From assembly GCA_016893485.2 (NCBI GenBank), contig JAFEKX020000001.1:2976001-3040000 (forward strand): 64,000 nucleotides of DNA, given 5' to 3'. This DNA comes from Streptomyces sp. P3 (GTDB lineage: Bacteria > Actinomycetota > Actinomycetes > Streptomycetales > Streptomycetaceae). The notes under the pieces were generated by a model. That model was not told the origin of the DNA, ran no database searches, and saw only the letters and a program-made list of their open reading frames with translations. The first letter of the stretch is position 1. Each line of letters begins with the position of its first letter. Both the position numbers and the translations under genes were made by a program. This document shows, one piece after another, positions 29,854-39,728 of the stretch.

Positions 29854-29891
29854 TTAACTTGGGCGAAACAAATGGGTCACGCCAGAGAAAT
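29854..29891 (+). promoter_or_regulatory. GlnR box upstream of glnA
   Basis: Four pentamers at exact 11-base spacing: ttaac (29854), gaaac (29865), gtcac (29876), gaaat (29887). These fit the GlnR consensus gTnAC-n6-GaAAC repeated twice, the binding site through which GlnR controls nitrogen genes in Streptomyces. It lies 96 bases before the glnA start. Pattern seen directly; regulation is from established knowledge of GlnR. Confidence 0.85.
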
Positions 29892-29986
29892 CCCCGTCCC
29901 TAAGGTCGGGTCCAGCGTGTGCCACCGCACTGGCCGCACGAACGAACTACCACCCCGGCACGGACGGTCGGGAGTAGGAGGAGTGG

Positions 29987-31395
29987 ATGTTCCAGAACGC
30001 CGACGAGGCCAAGAAGTTCATCGCGGACGAGGACGTCAAGTTCGTCGACGTCCGATTCTGCGATCTGCCGGGTGTGATGCAGCACTTCACACTGCCGGCC
30101 TCGGCCTTCGACCCGGACGAGGAACTCGCCTTCGACGGCTCCTCGATCCGTGGCTTCCAGGCCATCCACGAGTCCGACATGGCGCTCCGCGCCGACCTGT
30201 CGACCGCGCGCGTGGACCCCTTCCGCCGCGACAAGACGGTCAACATCAACTTCTTCATCCACGACCCGATCACGGGCGAGCAGTACTCCCGTGACCCGCG
30301 CAACGTGGCGAAGAAGGCCGAGGCGTACCTCGCCTCCACCGGCATCGCCGACACCGCGTACTTCGGTCCCGAGGCCGAGTTCTACGTCTTCGACAGCGTG
30401 CGCTTCGAGACCAAGGCGAACGAGAGCTTCTACCACATCGACTCCGAGGCCGGCGCCTGGAACACCGGTGCGGTCGAGGACAACCGCGGTTACAAGGTCC
30501 GCTACAAGGGCGGCTACTTCCCGACCCCGCCGGTCGACCACTTCGCCGACCTGCGTGCGGAGATCTCCCTGGAGCTGGAGGCGTCCGGTCTCCAGGTCGA
30601 GCGCCAGCACCACGAGGTGGGCACCGCCGGCCAGGCCGAGATCAACTACAAGTTCAACACGCTGCTCGCCGCGGCCGACGACCTCCAGCTCTTCAAGTAC
30701 ATCGTGAAGAACGTGGCCTGGCGCAACGGCAAGACCGCGACCTTCATGCCGAAGCCGATCTTCGGTGACAACGGCTCGGGCATGCACGTCCACTCGTCGC
30801 TGTGGGCGGGCGGCTCCCCGCTCTTCTACGACGAGGCCGGCTACGCGGGTCTGTCGGACCTCGCCCGCTACTACATCGGCGGCATCCTCAAGCACGCCCC
30901 GTCGCTGCTCGCGTTCACCAACCCGACGGTGAACTCGTACCACCGCCTGGTGCCGGGCTTCGAGGCGCCGGTCAACCTGGTGTACTCGCAGCGCAACCGC
31001 TCCGCCGCGATGCGCATCCCGATCACGGGCTCCAACCCGAAGGCCAAGCGCGTCGAGTTCCGCGCGCCCGACTCCTCCGGCAACCCGTACCTCGCCTTCT
31101 CCGCCCTGCTGCTCGCGGGCCTGGACGGCATCAAGAACAAGATCGAGCCGGCCGAGCCGATCGACAAGGACCTCTACGAGCTGGCCCCGAGGAGCACGCG
31201 GGCGTCGCCCAGGTCCCGACCTCCCTCCCGGCCGTCCTCGACCGCCTCGAGGCCGACCACGAGTTCCTCCTCGCGGGCGACGTCTTCACGTCCGACCTGA
31301 TCGAGACGTGGATCGACTTCAAGCGCACGAACGAGATCGCCCCGCTGCAGCTGCGTCCGCACCCGCACGAGTTCGAGCTCTACTTCGACGTGTGA
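29987..31395 (+). CDS. glnA: Glutamine synthetase type I
   Basis: GSI-beta enzyme that makes glutamine from glutamate, ammonia and ATP; a cytosolic dodecamer. Visible signatures: [27 protein letters not shown], the ATP motif [73 protein letters not shown]. The adenylylation site is Tyr397 in [10 protein letters not shown], so control by GlnE is expected. One C is missing near 31187, just after that site; the repaired protein has 469 residues. ATG at 29987 follows GTAGGAGGAGTGG. A GlnR box lies upstream. Confidence 0.97.
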
Positions 31396-31418
31396 TCGAA
31401 CCGGTCGAACCGATCGTC

Positions 31419-31456
31419 CGGTGCCCCCGTCTCTCTTCGGAGAGGCGGGGGCACCG
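31419..31456 (+). terminator. Hairpin terminator after glnA
   Basis: cggtgcccccg (31419-31429) pairs with cgggggcaccg (31446-31456), with additional pairing of tctct and agag inside. It starts 24 bases after the glnA stop. Confidence 0.8.
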
Positions 31457-31505
31457 TCGTGCACGGACTGTTTTCGGAATGCGGGATTCGGGAGGGGTAA
31501 CGGGG

Positions 31506-31766
31506 ATGGGACAGCAACAAGACGACGAGGAGCGGGAGTTCGACCTCAGGTGGGCGGACGGGGCCGAGTTCAAGGAGCCTTCCGCGCGGGCCCGGATGCT
31601 GGCGGCCCGGTGGAAGGAGAACCCGCCGGAGCCGACGCCGTTCCGGGGCGAGCCCGCGGGGGTGGGGCCTCGGCGGTCGTCCTGGATATCCACGGCGGTT
31701 GTGCTGGGGAGTGTCGTCGCGGTCATCGTGTTGTTGGGGTACGTCAACTTCCGGGCGCCGTACTAG
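31506..31766 (+). CDS. Small single-span membrane protein
   Basis: An 86-residue protein starting MGQQQDDEEREFDLRWADGAEFKEPSARARMLAARWKENPP, with one C-terminal membrane helix (WISTAVVLGSVVAVIVLLGYVNF) and a four-residue tail. The cytosolic part is acidic then basic. It ends two bases before the HEAT-repeat gene, so the two are likely co-transcribed. No characterised family recognised. Confidence 0.75.
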   Translation: MGQQQDDEEREFDLRWADGAEFKEPSARARMLAARWKENPPEPTPFRGEPAGVGPRRSSWISTAVVLGSVVAVIVLLGYVNFRAPY

Positions 31767-31768
31767 AG

Positions 31769-33079
31769 ATGGACCAGGAGATCAGTTTCGGGGATCCGCT
31801 CGCGTGGATCCGGCTGGACGAGGCCTTGCGGCGCGAGCCGTACGCGCCTGCCGGGCTCGCTGAGCCTCGGCTTGCTGCCGCGCTGTGTCATCGTGACGGG
31901 CGGATCCGCGAGGCCGCGCTTCAACAGGCCGTCGGGTACCGGGCGTTGCTGCCGTTGGTCGTCGTGCGGTGTGCCGACTGGGTCGGGCAAGTGCGGGAGC
32001 GGGCGCGGGAGTTGCTCCGTGAGGCAGTCGACACCGACACCGCTGTCGCGCTCGCGCCGCTGGTTCTGCTCTTCGGGCGGCGGGGGCGGGGCGCCTTCGC
32101 CATCGAGTTGGTCGGCGGAGTTCTGCGGTCGGCGTCCCCGAGCATTTCGCCCCTCTCTTCGTCCACCCCGACCGTGCCGTACGCCGCTTTGTCCATCGTC
32201 TCGCCGTCGAGGAGGGCCTCCTCTCCCCCGCCCAACTCGCCCGCGCCGCCGCCCAGGACACCGACACCCTCGTACAGAACCTGTGTGCGGAGGCCGCGCT
32301 GGCCGCCGTGGCGAAGACGGGTGGCTACGACGAGGTGCTCGAACCGTTGCTCGGGGCGCGGAATCCGCGGGCCCGGGCGAGTGGGGTCACCGCGTTGCGG
32401 GCGGCGGGGCGGGTGGAGCGGGCCGAGGGGTTACTCGGGGATCGGTCAGGGGTCGTGCGGGCCTGTGCTCGGTATGTCGTGCGGCAGGGTGGAGGTGATC
32501 CGTCGGCGTTGTACCGGGCCTGGTGCCGTGCGGCGGACCCTGTACCGGGAGCCGTGATCGGGCTTGCCGAGTGCGGGGAGCGGGGGACGCCGCTTTGTTG
32601 TGGCCGCTCGTCTCGCATGCGAGTGCCTCCGTGCGGGCGCGGGCCCTGGGTGGGTTGCGGGTGCTCGACGTCGTGGACGTACGGCGGATGCTGCCGTCGC
32701 TCGATGATCCGGCGCCGGGGTCGTGCGGGAGGCGACGCTCGCGCTGTTGCCCTCGGCCGGGCTGGTGCCGGACGGGCCGCTCATGGAACGGCTCGCGGGC
32801 GGGCGGCCCAAGGGGTGGCCCCGGCATGTACGCGTCGGCGCGTTCCGGCTGTTGGACGCGCGGGGCGGGATCGTACGGCTGCGGGCCGCCGTGACCGTGC
32901 TCGACGATCCCGATGAGCGACTGCGGGCCTGGGGTGCGCAGGTGGTGCAGCGGTGGCACCCGGAGGAGGGGATGACGCCCGGGGATGCCGAGGTGGGTGA
33001 GCTGCTCGGGCGGGCTCGGCAACTGTTCAGTGAGTACGTGCTGACCCGGCGGTTGTGGGAGGCGGGGCTCAGCGGCTGA
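31769..33079 (+). CDS. HEAT-repeat-like protein (frameshifted)
   Basis: About 438 residues built of helical repeats. Examples: AALCHRDGRIREAALQQAVGYRALLPLVVVRCADWVGQVRERARELL, ALAAVAKTGGYDEVLEPLLGARNPRARASGVTALRAAGR, LLWPLVSHASASVRARALGGLRVLD and VGAFRLLDARGGIVRLRAAVTVLDDPDERLRAWGAQ. Arg-Ala-(X)-Ala-containing second helices are typical of HEAT/PBS-lyase repeats, pointing to protein-protein binding. Frame changes near 32140, 32590 and 32717. It follows the small membrane protein by two bases. Partner unknown. Confidence 0.77.
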
Positions 33080-33219
33080 CCTGCGGGCGCGCCCTCATCC
33101 GATTCTCATCCGGCCCGAGGAGCCTTTGCCCCGCCTAGGGCCGATCGGGACCACTTCATGGGAAGGGGCGGGTGCACACTGGGCGGTGGGACGAGTGCCT
33201 GACTGCGGGGTGATGGCAG

Positions 33220-34143
33220 ATGCAGAGCCGCTTCCGGAGCGACCGGCGGTTGACCATGCGTATGGGTCTGACGCTGTTCCTGCTCGGGCTGTTGTACGTG
33301 GCGTTCGTGGCCGCGCTGATCGTGTTGCTGAAGTCCTGGGTGCTGGTCGTGGTGCTGGCGGGCGGGCTGCTCGTCGCGCAGTACTGGTTCTCCGACCGGA
33401 TCGCGCTGTACGCGATGCACGGGCGGATCGTGGAGCGGGAGGAGTATCCCGAGCTGCACGGTGTGATCGACCGGCTGTGTGCCGTGGCCGACATGCCGAA
33501 GCCCGTCGTCGCCGTGTCGGACATCGACATGCCGAACGCCTTCGCCACCGGACGGAACGCCGATCACGCCGTCGTCTGCGTGACCACCGGCCTGCTGCGG
33601 CGGCTGGAGCCGGCCGAGCTGGAGGGTGTGCTCGCGCACGAGTTGTCGCACGTGGCGCACAAGGACGTCGCGGTGATCACGGTGGCGTCGTTCCTCGGGG
33701 TGCTCGCCGGGCTGATGGTCCGGTTCGCGTTCTACTCGCAGATCTTCCGGGGGCGCAAGGACCAGAACACGCTGGCGGTGTTCGCGGGGATCATGGGGAT
33801 CTCGGCGGCCGTGTACGCGATCAGCTTCCTGCTGATCAGGGCACTGTCCCGGTACCGGGAACTGGCGGCGGACCGGGCCGCGGCCCTGCTCACCGGCAAG
33901 CCCTCAGCGCTGGCCTCCGCGCTCACCAAGGTCGACGGCGACATCGCCCGCATCCCGACGAAGGACCTGCGGACCGCGCAGGCCTTCAACGCCTTCTACT
34001 TCACCCCGGCGACCGGAGCCGAGCCCGGTATCTCGCGGTTCTTCTCGACCCACCCGAGCCTGGAGCAGCGGCTCGACCAACTGGGGCGGATCTCCGCCGA
34101 GTTGGGTGAGGCGGCGGTGCCCGGCATCGGGAAGGCGGACTGA
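33220..34143 (+). CDS. htpX: HtpX-like M48 membrane zinc metalloprotease
   Basis: Intact, 307 residues. Two N-terminal membrane helices (LTLFLLGLLYVAFVAALIVLL, VLVVVLAGGLLVAQYWF), then the catalytic domain. HExxH is HELSH at 140-144 and the third zinc ligand Glu is in SRYRELAADRAA near 214. The family segment MPNAFATGRNADHAVVCVTTGLL is present. HtpX proteases degrade damaged membrane proteins. The start is the ATG giving MQSRFRSDRRLTMRMG. It is followed two bases later by pspAB, a pairing known in actinobacteria. Confidence 0.93.
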   Translation: MQSRFRSDRRLTMRMGLTLFLLGLLYVAFVAALIVLLKSWVLVVVLAGGLLVAQYWFSDRIALYAMHGRIVEREEYPELHGVIDRLCAVADMPKPVVAVSDIDMPNAFATGRNADHAVVCVTTGLLRRLEPAELEGVLAHELSHVAHKDVAVITVASFLGVLAGLMVRFAFYSQIFRGRKDQNTLAVFAGIMGISAAVYAISFLLIRALSRYRELAADRAAALLTGKPSALASALTKVDGDIARIPTKDLRTAQAFNAFYFTPATGAEPGISRFFSTHPSLEQRLDQLGRISAELGEAAVPGIGKAD

Positions 34144-34145
34144 GG

Positions 34146-34738
34146 ATGGGGCTGCTGGACATCCTGCTCGGCCGTACGAAACCGGTCGCTCCCGATCTCG
34201 ACCAGCTGTTCGCGCTGCCCTCGGCGGCGGTGACGCTGGAGGCGGCGGCCGGGTTCCGGGCGACCGGGCGCGGTGCGGTGTGCTTCGCGACGGTGGAGGG
34301 CGGGGCGTTCGAGCAGACGCACCGTGAGGTGCAGGCGCTGCTGGACGCGGACGCCGAACGCACCGGCCCGCCCGTCGAGTTGACCCAGGACGCCTACGGC
34401 TACTCGTGGCTGGTGTCGCGGCGCTCGCCGGATCAGCTGTCGGCCCTGGTCAACGATCTGCACGCGGTGAACAGCGCGATGGAGGTCAACGGCTTCGGAC
34501 CCCAACTCCTGTGCTCGCTGGCCGGGTTCGAAGACGGAGGGGCCGACGGCGGCCGACGGCTGGCCCTGGTCTATCTGTACAAGCGCGGGACCTTCTTCCC
34601 GTTCGCGCCGCTGGCCGGTGACGGTCAGCGGCGCGACAGCGCACTGGAACTCCAGGTCAAGTCGATGCTCGGCAACGACCTGCGGATCGAGCAGGACCTG
34701 AGCCGGTGGTTCCCGGTGTGGGGTGCCCCGGGCTGTGA
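34146..34738 (+). CDS. pspAB: PspA-associated protein PspAB
   Basis: A soluble protein of about 198 residues, MGLLDILLGRTKPVAPDLDQLFALPSAAVTLE at the start. Further segments are GRGAVCFATVEGGAFEQ, DAYGYSWLVSRR, LYKRGTFFPFAPL and the end EQDLSRWFPVWGAPG. This matches the protein named PspA-associated PspAB in Streptomyces genomes, usually beside htpX. As given, the reading frame runs on to 34943; one lost G near 34730 hides the normal stop (ggg ctg tga) at 34736. A role in envelope stress with HtpX is inference from the family name and context. Confidence 0.85.
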
Positions 34739-34772
34739 CGGGCGCCCCGGTCCCCTACCCGCGCTTCTTCTC

Positions 34773-35075
34773 CTACTTGCTCTTCTCCCGCGCCTGACGG
34801 CGCGACTCCAGGGGGCGCTCGCGCTGGTAGCGGCGCTCCCACTTGGCCTGCTTGTCACGGCGGTCGCGGTACGCGCGGTAGCTCGACGGGGTGCTCCCCG
34901 AGGAGGAACCGCCGCCCGACGTCGACGTGGACGAGGTCGATGAGGTGGACGACGTCGAGTCCCTGACGTACCGGACGTAGAGGAAGAGCACGGCGACGGC
35001 GGCGAGCCACCAGACGTGGTTTCCGAATCCCAGGACGACCAGGACGACGGTCCCGGAAATGACGATGGTGCCCAT
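34773..35075 (-). CDS. Small membrane protein with Ser/Thr/Gly-rich linker
   Basis: 100 residues: MGTIVISGTVVLVVLGFGNHVWWLAAVAVLFLYVRYVRD, one or two hydrophobic segments, then a run of Ser-Thr triplets and glycines (about residues 41-60), then a highly charged basic tail (RAYRDRRDKQAKWERRYQRERPLESRRQAREKSK). GGAGGCC lies before the ATG. It is convergent with pspAB. No family recognised. Confidence 0.7.
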   Translation of the reverse strand: MGTIVISGTVVLVVLGFGNHVWWLAAVAVLFLYVRYVRDSTSSTSSTSSTSTSGGGSSSGSTPSSYRAYRDRRDKQAKWERRYQRERPLESRRQAREKSK

Positions 35076-35303
35076 GACGGGCCTCCGTGGGCGTGGGTGT
35101 GGTGTCTGAGCGGTGTGAACTGCGTCCCGACAGGGCGCTGGGGTGGGCGGCCGACCGTCGGTGGGTTGGGTGCGTCCGAGACTAGCGCCGACTCCGCAGG
35201 GTGACGCCGGTCCTGCGTGAAGCAGTGGCGACCTGCTCCGCAATGCGTCTCCAGCGTAGGAGTCGGTCACTCGATGTGCATCTTCTTTTCCGCGCGGGGT
35301 CCG

Positions 35304-36643
35304 TCAGATGCCCGGCGAGGCCGTGATCACGCCTGCGGCGACCGCCGCGCCGAGGGCCGCGTGGTCGGCGGTGGTCTGGGTGGCGTAGCTCAGGGCGAAG
35401 TCCGCGACGGCGCGTTCGAAGGTGTCCGTGCCGCCCAGGTACGCGGCGATCGCGACGCGGTCGCCGGAGCGGGCGTGGGCGCGGGCCAGGGCGGTGCCGC
35501 AGAGGCGGGCGTACGCCGTGAGGGCCGCCGGGCCCATGCCGACGACGTCCGCGGAGCCCTTCATGTCGCGCAGCTGGCGCCAGTAGAAGGCCCGGCCCTG
35601 CGGGCCCGTCATCCAGCCGAGGAAGATGTCGCTGGCCGCCTGGAGGAGGCGCTGGCCCGCCACGACCCGGTGGCCGGGGTGGACGTACGGGCCGCTCGGC
35701 AGATGCTCCTCCAGTACGGACTTCCGCGCCTCCTTGATCTGCAGGAACAGCGGGTCGTCCTGGTCGCGGCCGGCGAGCAGCACGATGAAGCAGCGGGTGC
35801 CCACACTGCCGACGCCGACGACCTTGCGGGCCGCGTCGACGAAGCGGTAGCGGTCCAGGAGGAGGCGGCGTTCCTCGGAGAGCGTGGAGCGGTAGTCGCT
35901 GAAGATCTTGCGCAGCGAGGCCGTGTCGGCGGCGCCGGCCGGTTCGAGGAGGGGCGGGTCGTGGACGATGCGGCGGCGGCCGTCGACGATCTCGGTCAGC
36001 TTGCCCACGGCGTGCAGGCTGGTACGGCGGCGAGCCCGGGTGAGGCTGGACTCCACCCGGCGCCGGTGGCGGGCCGAACGCACCAGCGGCAGCAGACTGT
36101 CGGCGTCGATCCGCTCGTACCAGACGGCGAGTTCGCCCTTGCGGGCCAGCTCGCGAAGGGCCGTACGGTACGCGGCTGTCGCCTCCAGTGCGGCGCGGTG
36201 GGCCTTCGTGTCGCTGTGGCCGTTCTCGCGGGCGGCGACCGCGACGCTCGCGGCGAGGCGCTTCACGTCCCACTCGAACGGGCCGGGGAACGTCTCGTCG
36301 AAGTCGTTCAGGTCGAAGAGCTGGGTGCGTTCCGGGAGGCGTACAGGCCGAAGTTGAGGAGGTGGGCGTCGCCGCAGAGCTGGACCGTGAGGCCGGTGTG
36401 CGGCTGGGACGCCAGGTCGGCGGCCATCACGGCGGCCGAGCCGCGCAGGAACGCGAAGGGGAGGCGGCCATGCGGCCGTACCGGATCGGGAGGAGTTCCG
36501 GGAGTCTGTCCCGGCCCTGCCGTTCGAGTACGGCGACGGGGTCCGGGCGGTCCACGGCGGGGGATCCAGCCGGCGTGGGCCGAGCGGGCAACGCGTTTGC
36601 GCGCGGCACGGCCTCGCTCCGCTCGGTCGGCCGGGGTGGTCAT
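35304..36643 (-). CDS. DUF2252 family protein (frameshifted)
   Basis: About 446 residues starting MTTPADRAERGRAARKRVARSAHAGW. Kinase-like family segments include RYGRMAASPFAFLRGSAAVMAADLA, LTVQLCGDAHLLNFGLYASPERTQLFDLNDFDETFPGPFEWDVKRLAAS and VVGVGSVGTRCFIVLLAGRD. Later come GQRLLQAASDIFLGWM and ALARAHARSGD. The GDAH-N and DFDE elements resemble the catalytic loop and metal-binding motifs of kinase-fold enzymes. Function in vivo unknown. Frame changes near 36345, 36460 and 36545. Confidence 0.88.
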
Positions 36644-36795
36644 GTGCCGTGTCCTTGCATGCCGCCGCCTTCTGGGATGGCACCGCCTGTTGCTTCGCAG
36701 TGAAACCGGGTCGGTGCGGGGTGCATTTCGGGGACGTCGATCGGGTGAACGTTTACTGTCGGTCGACAAGTGGACGTCTTCGAGGCGAGGTCGGA

Positions 36796-37978
36796 ATGGC
36801 TCACACCCCCGTCACATCACCACCCCCGAACGCCGCGCCCGCCTCGCCCTCCGCCATCGCCTCACCCCCCGCACCCGGGCCACCGCCCCCGAGGAGGTCG
36901 CCGCCTCCCTCGTCGCCCTGCACGGCAGCGACCCCGCGACGGTCTACCTCGCCGTGGGCGCCCGCCTCGCCGACGCGTCCGTCACCGTGACCGAGACCGC
37001 CCGCGCCCTGTACGAGGACCGCACCCTGATCCGCGCGCACGGCATGCGGCACACGGTGTTCGTGTACCCGGCCGAACTGACCGCCGTGGTCCACGCGTCC
37101 ACCGGACTCGCCGTCGCCGCCCGTGAACGGGCCAACCTGGTCAAGGACATGGCGAAGGCGGGAGCGCCGGACGCGATCTGGCTGAAGGCCGTCGAGGAGG
37201 CCACCTTGTCCGCGCTGACCCGGCGCGGCCAGGCGACGGCGTCCGAACTCGCCCTGGACGAACCAAGGTTGAGGGAACAGTTCGCGTACGCGGCCGGGAA
37301 GTCCTACGAGGGCGTGCACACCGTCTCGACACGTCTGCTCAGGGTGCTGGGCGTGGAGGGCAAGGTCGTGCGGGGCCGCCCGCTCGGCGGCTGGACATCG
37401 AGCCAGTTCCGCTGGGCCGTGGCCCCGCACACCCCGGACTGGACACCGCCGAGGCCCAGGCCGCCCTCCTGGACCGCTGGCTCACGACATGCGGCCCCGC
37501 GACGGAGGCCGACCTGAAGTGGTGGACGGGCTGGCGCGTGACAGACGTCCGCCGAGCCCTCACGACGATCGGCGCGGAACCGGTGACCCTGGACGAGGGC
37601 ACGGGCTACGTCACCGCCGGCGACCTCAACCCCGTGGCCGGCCCCGCCGACCCCTGGGCCGCCCTCCTCCCGGCCCTCGACCCGACGGCGATGGGCTGGC
37701 AACAACGGGACTGGTACCTCGCCCCGGAACTACGCCCCGCCCTCTTCGACCGAAGCGGCAACGTCGGCCCGACCGTGTGGTGGAACGGCCGCGTGGTGGG
37801 AGGTTGGGCCCAACGCCCCGACGGCGAGATCACGTGGCGCATCCTCGCCCCCGAAGGCGTCGGCCGAGAGGCGGAGGCCGCGATCGAGGCAGCGGCGGAA
37901 CAACTGCGGGGCTGGGTGGGCGAAACCCGGGTGACACCGCGGTTCCGGACGCCTGTGGAGCGGGAGTTGTCGGCGTAG
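36796..37978 (+). CDS. Winged-helix DNA-binding domain protein (HTH_42, YcaQ-like)
   Basis: About 394 residues. After repair of a C lost at 36808 it begins MAHTPRHITTPERRARLALRHRL. Family segments: VAASLVALHGSDPATVYLAVGAR, LIRAHGMRHTVFVYPAEL, TASELALDEPRLREQF, WLTTCGPATEADLKWWTGW, LLPALDPTAMGWQQRDWYL and GNVGPTVWWNGRVVGGWAQRPDGEI. YcaQ-like relatives are DNA glycosylases that unhook interstrand crosslinks; the usual catalytic QxD motif is not obvious here, so repair activity is not claimed. A second loss lies near 37440. Confidence 0.85.
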
Positions 37979-38053
37979 GAGTGGCGGGGGTGGGGCGCGA
38001 GCGCCAGCGCCGGGCGCCCACAAAACACAGGGCACCCGGCGCCACAGGCACCG

Positions 38054-38373
38054 CTAACGCGAGTACCGCATCAGCGCCCGCACCATGTGACACGTCGTAT
38101 CCGACGGCGCATGAACACCGATCAACTCGGCGGTACTACGGATCGTCTCGTTCCGCGCCTGGTTCGGAACGAACACCCCGAATCAAGCAGGGCGATAGCC
38201 AACCGCATCGCCTTGAGACGCCTGTTGTGCGTGACGTACCACTCCCGCGGACGGCCCGGCGGCAACGGACGCTTCTCCACAGGCACATACGGCAGATCGA
38301 GCTGGACGGAACGCTTCGCGGTGGACTGGGTGGGCAACGGCTTCTGCTTCAGTGCGGCAGCGGGCACGGGCAT
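38054..38373 (-). CDS. Conserved hypothetical protein of 106 residues
   Basis: It begins MPVPAAALKQKPLPTQSTAKRSVQLDLPYVPVEKRPLPPGRPREWYVTHN and continues RRLKAMRLAIALLDSG. After one lost G near 38180 it reads VFVPNQARNETIRSTAELIGVHAPSDTTCHMVRALMRYSR. The C-terminal helices look like a small helix-turn-helix fold, but I do not recognise the family. GGAGG precedes the ATG. Convergent with the winged-helix gene. Confidence 0.65.
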
Positions 38374-38530
38374 CCTCCTGTCGCGATCAGGGCACCGCCG
38401 GACCCCCGGCGACACCCTCGAACACTTCTTCCATTCTACCGCCCGCCACTGACAATCGCCCCTGGCCACAAGGCCTTTAGGGGGTGCTGTGACGCAGGTG
38501 GAAGACGGGTTCTCGCGTACCGTGAGTGGC

Positions 38531-38890
38531 ATGGAGATCTGGATCAACCCGGCCTGTTCCAAGTGCCGCAGCGCCGTGAGTCTGCTCGACGCCGAGGGGG
38601 CGGAGTACACGGTCCGCCGCTATCTGGAGGACGTGCCGGGCGAGGACGAGATCAGGGCCGTACTGGAGCGGCTCGGCCTCGAACCGTGGGACATCACGCG
38701 CACGCAGGAGGCCGCGGCGAAGGAGCTGAGCCTCAAGGAGTGGGCGCGGGAGGCGAGTTCACGGGACCGGTGGGTGGCCGCGCTCGCCGCGCACCCGAAG
38801 TTGATCCAGCGCCCGATCATCACGACGGACGACGGCACGGCGGTGATCGCCCGCAGTGACGAGGCGGTACGGGACGCCCTGTCCCGCTGA
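38531..38890 (+). CDS. ArsC/Spx-family thioredoxin-fold protein
   Basis: Intact, 119 residues if started at MEIWINPACSKCRSAVSLLD. The ArsC-like fold is shown by CSKC (Cys9, Cys12), the EYTVRRYLEDVP strand-helix, LGLEPWDITRTQEAAAKELSL, and the C-terminal HPKLIQRPIITTDDGTAVIARSDEAV. It may be an arsenate or glutaredoxin-dependent reductase, or an Spx-like regulator. The CxxC form is not diagnostic of arsenate use and no ars genes are nearby. A GTG 42 bases upstream is an alternative start. Confidence 0.82.
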   Translation: MEIWINPACSKCRSAVSLLDAEGAEYTVRRYLEDVPGEDEIRAVLERLGLEPWDITRTQEAAAKELSLKEWAREASSRDRWVAALAAHPKLIQRPIITTDDGTAVIARSDEAVRDALSR

Positions 38891-39022
38891 CACACATCAG
38901 CCTGGACACCCCCAACCCTCTTGTGACGCACGTCACTTGTGTGACTCCTGTGTCCAATGAGTTACATCGTTCGGCCCGCCGTACATAGCGACGTACGCTC
39001 CCCTACCCCACAGGAGACGCGC

Positions 39023-39724
39023 ATGTCGCGCAGGAGAACCGCCAGCACCAAGAAGAAGCTCGCGCTGCTGGTCACCGCCGCCGCGGTCGCCGGTGGCGGG
39101 GCCTTCGCCCTGGCCACCACGTCGAACGCGTCGCAGTCGAACGCGCAGAACGCCAAGACGCTGTCGGCCGCCAACTCGACGGTCTGCCAAGGGCTCGCCA
39201 CCGCCCTGGGCAACAACCAGAAGTTCATCGACGGCCAACGCGCGGCCCCCGACGCCCAGTCGAGCGCGCGGATCGCCAACCGCGAGGCGGTCATCGCGCA
39301 GATCAAGGTGCAGCAGAAGGCATCGGGTTGTGCGGTTGGGGAGTCGGCTCAGGACTCCCAGGCCACGCAGCCGGCGCAGTCGGCTCCCGCGGGCTCCCCC
39401 GCCACCTCGGTCGCGACCCCGCCGGCCGCGACCCCTCCGGCGGCGGGCAACAACGGTGGCGGCAACGCCGCCGCGGGCAGCCAGGTCTGCAACGGCTCGA
39501 CCGTCACGCTCTCCGGCGAGGCCGGTGCGCCCGCCGCGTCCAGCAACCAGTTCCCGGCCGGCACGACGCTGAAGGTCACCAACCTGGACAACAACAAGTC
39601 CACGACGGTGAAGGTCACTTCGGTCTCCGGGAGCTGTGTCCTGCTGAACAACGCGGCCTTCGAACAGGTCCGTGAGCCCGGCAAGTTCCTCATCCGCCGT
39701 GCTCTGATCCAGAAGGTGGGGTGA
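39023..39724 (+). CDS. Secreted protein with helical N-module and C-terminal double-psi barrel-like domain
   Basis: Intact, 233 residues. Signal peptide MSRRRTASTKKKLALLVTAAAVAGGGAFALATTSNA. Residues 50-105 are a helical module bounded by cysteines (TVCQGLATALGNNQKFIDGQ to KVQQKASGC). An Ala/Pro/Gly/Asn linker follows, then a C-terminal domain (QVCNGSTVTLSGEAGAP to FLIRRALIQKVG) that reads like an RlpA-type double-psi beta barrel. CAGGAGA precedes the ATG. The N-module resembles that of the DUF1996 protein at 46566. Role: probably cell-wall or extracellular, not determined. Confidence 0.75.
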   Translation: MSRRRTASTKKKLALLVTAAAVAGGGAFALATTSNASQSNAQNAKTLSAANSTVCQGLATALGNNQKFIDGQRAAPDAQSSARIANREAVIAQIKVQQKASGCAVGESAQDSQATQPAQSAPAGSPATSVATPPAATPPAAGNNGGGNAAAGSQVCNGSTVTLSGEAGAPAASSNQFPAGTTLKVTNLDNNKSTTVKVTSVSGSCVLLNNAAFEQVREPGKFLIRRALIQKVG

Positions 39725-39728
39725 CGCT

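Noticed and set aside
34736..34943. C-terminal extension of PspAB to 34943
   Set aside because: The extension overlaps the antisense membrane-protein gene and disappears if one G is restored, giving the normal stop.
35217..37517. A 766-codon plus-strand open frame
   Set aside because: The first part is antisense to DUF2252; only the final segment from about 36810 is real (the winged-helix protein).
38531..38890. Arsenate resistance locus
   Set aside because: The ArsC-like protein has no arsB, arsR or acr3 neighbour, so arsenic detoxification is not claimed.
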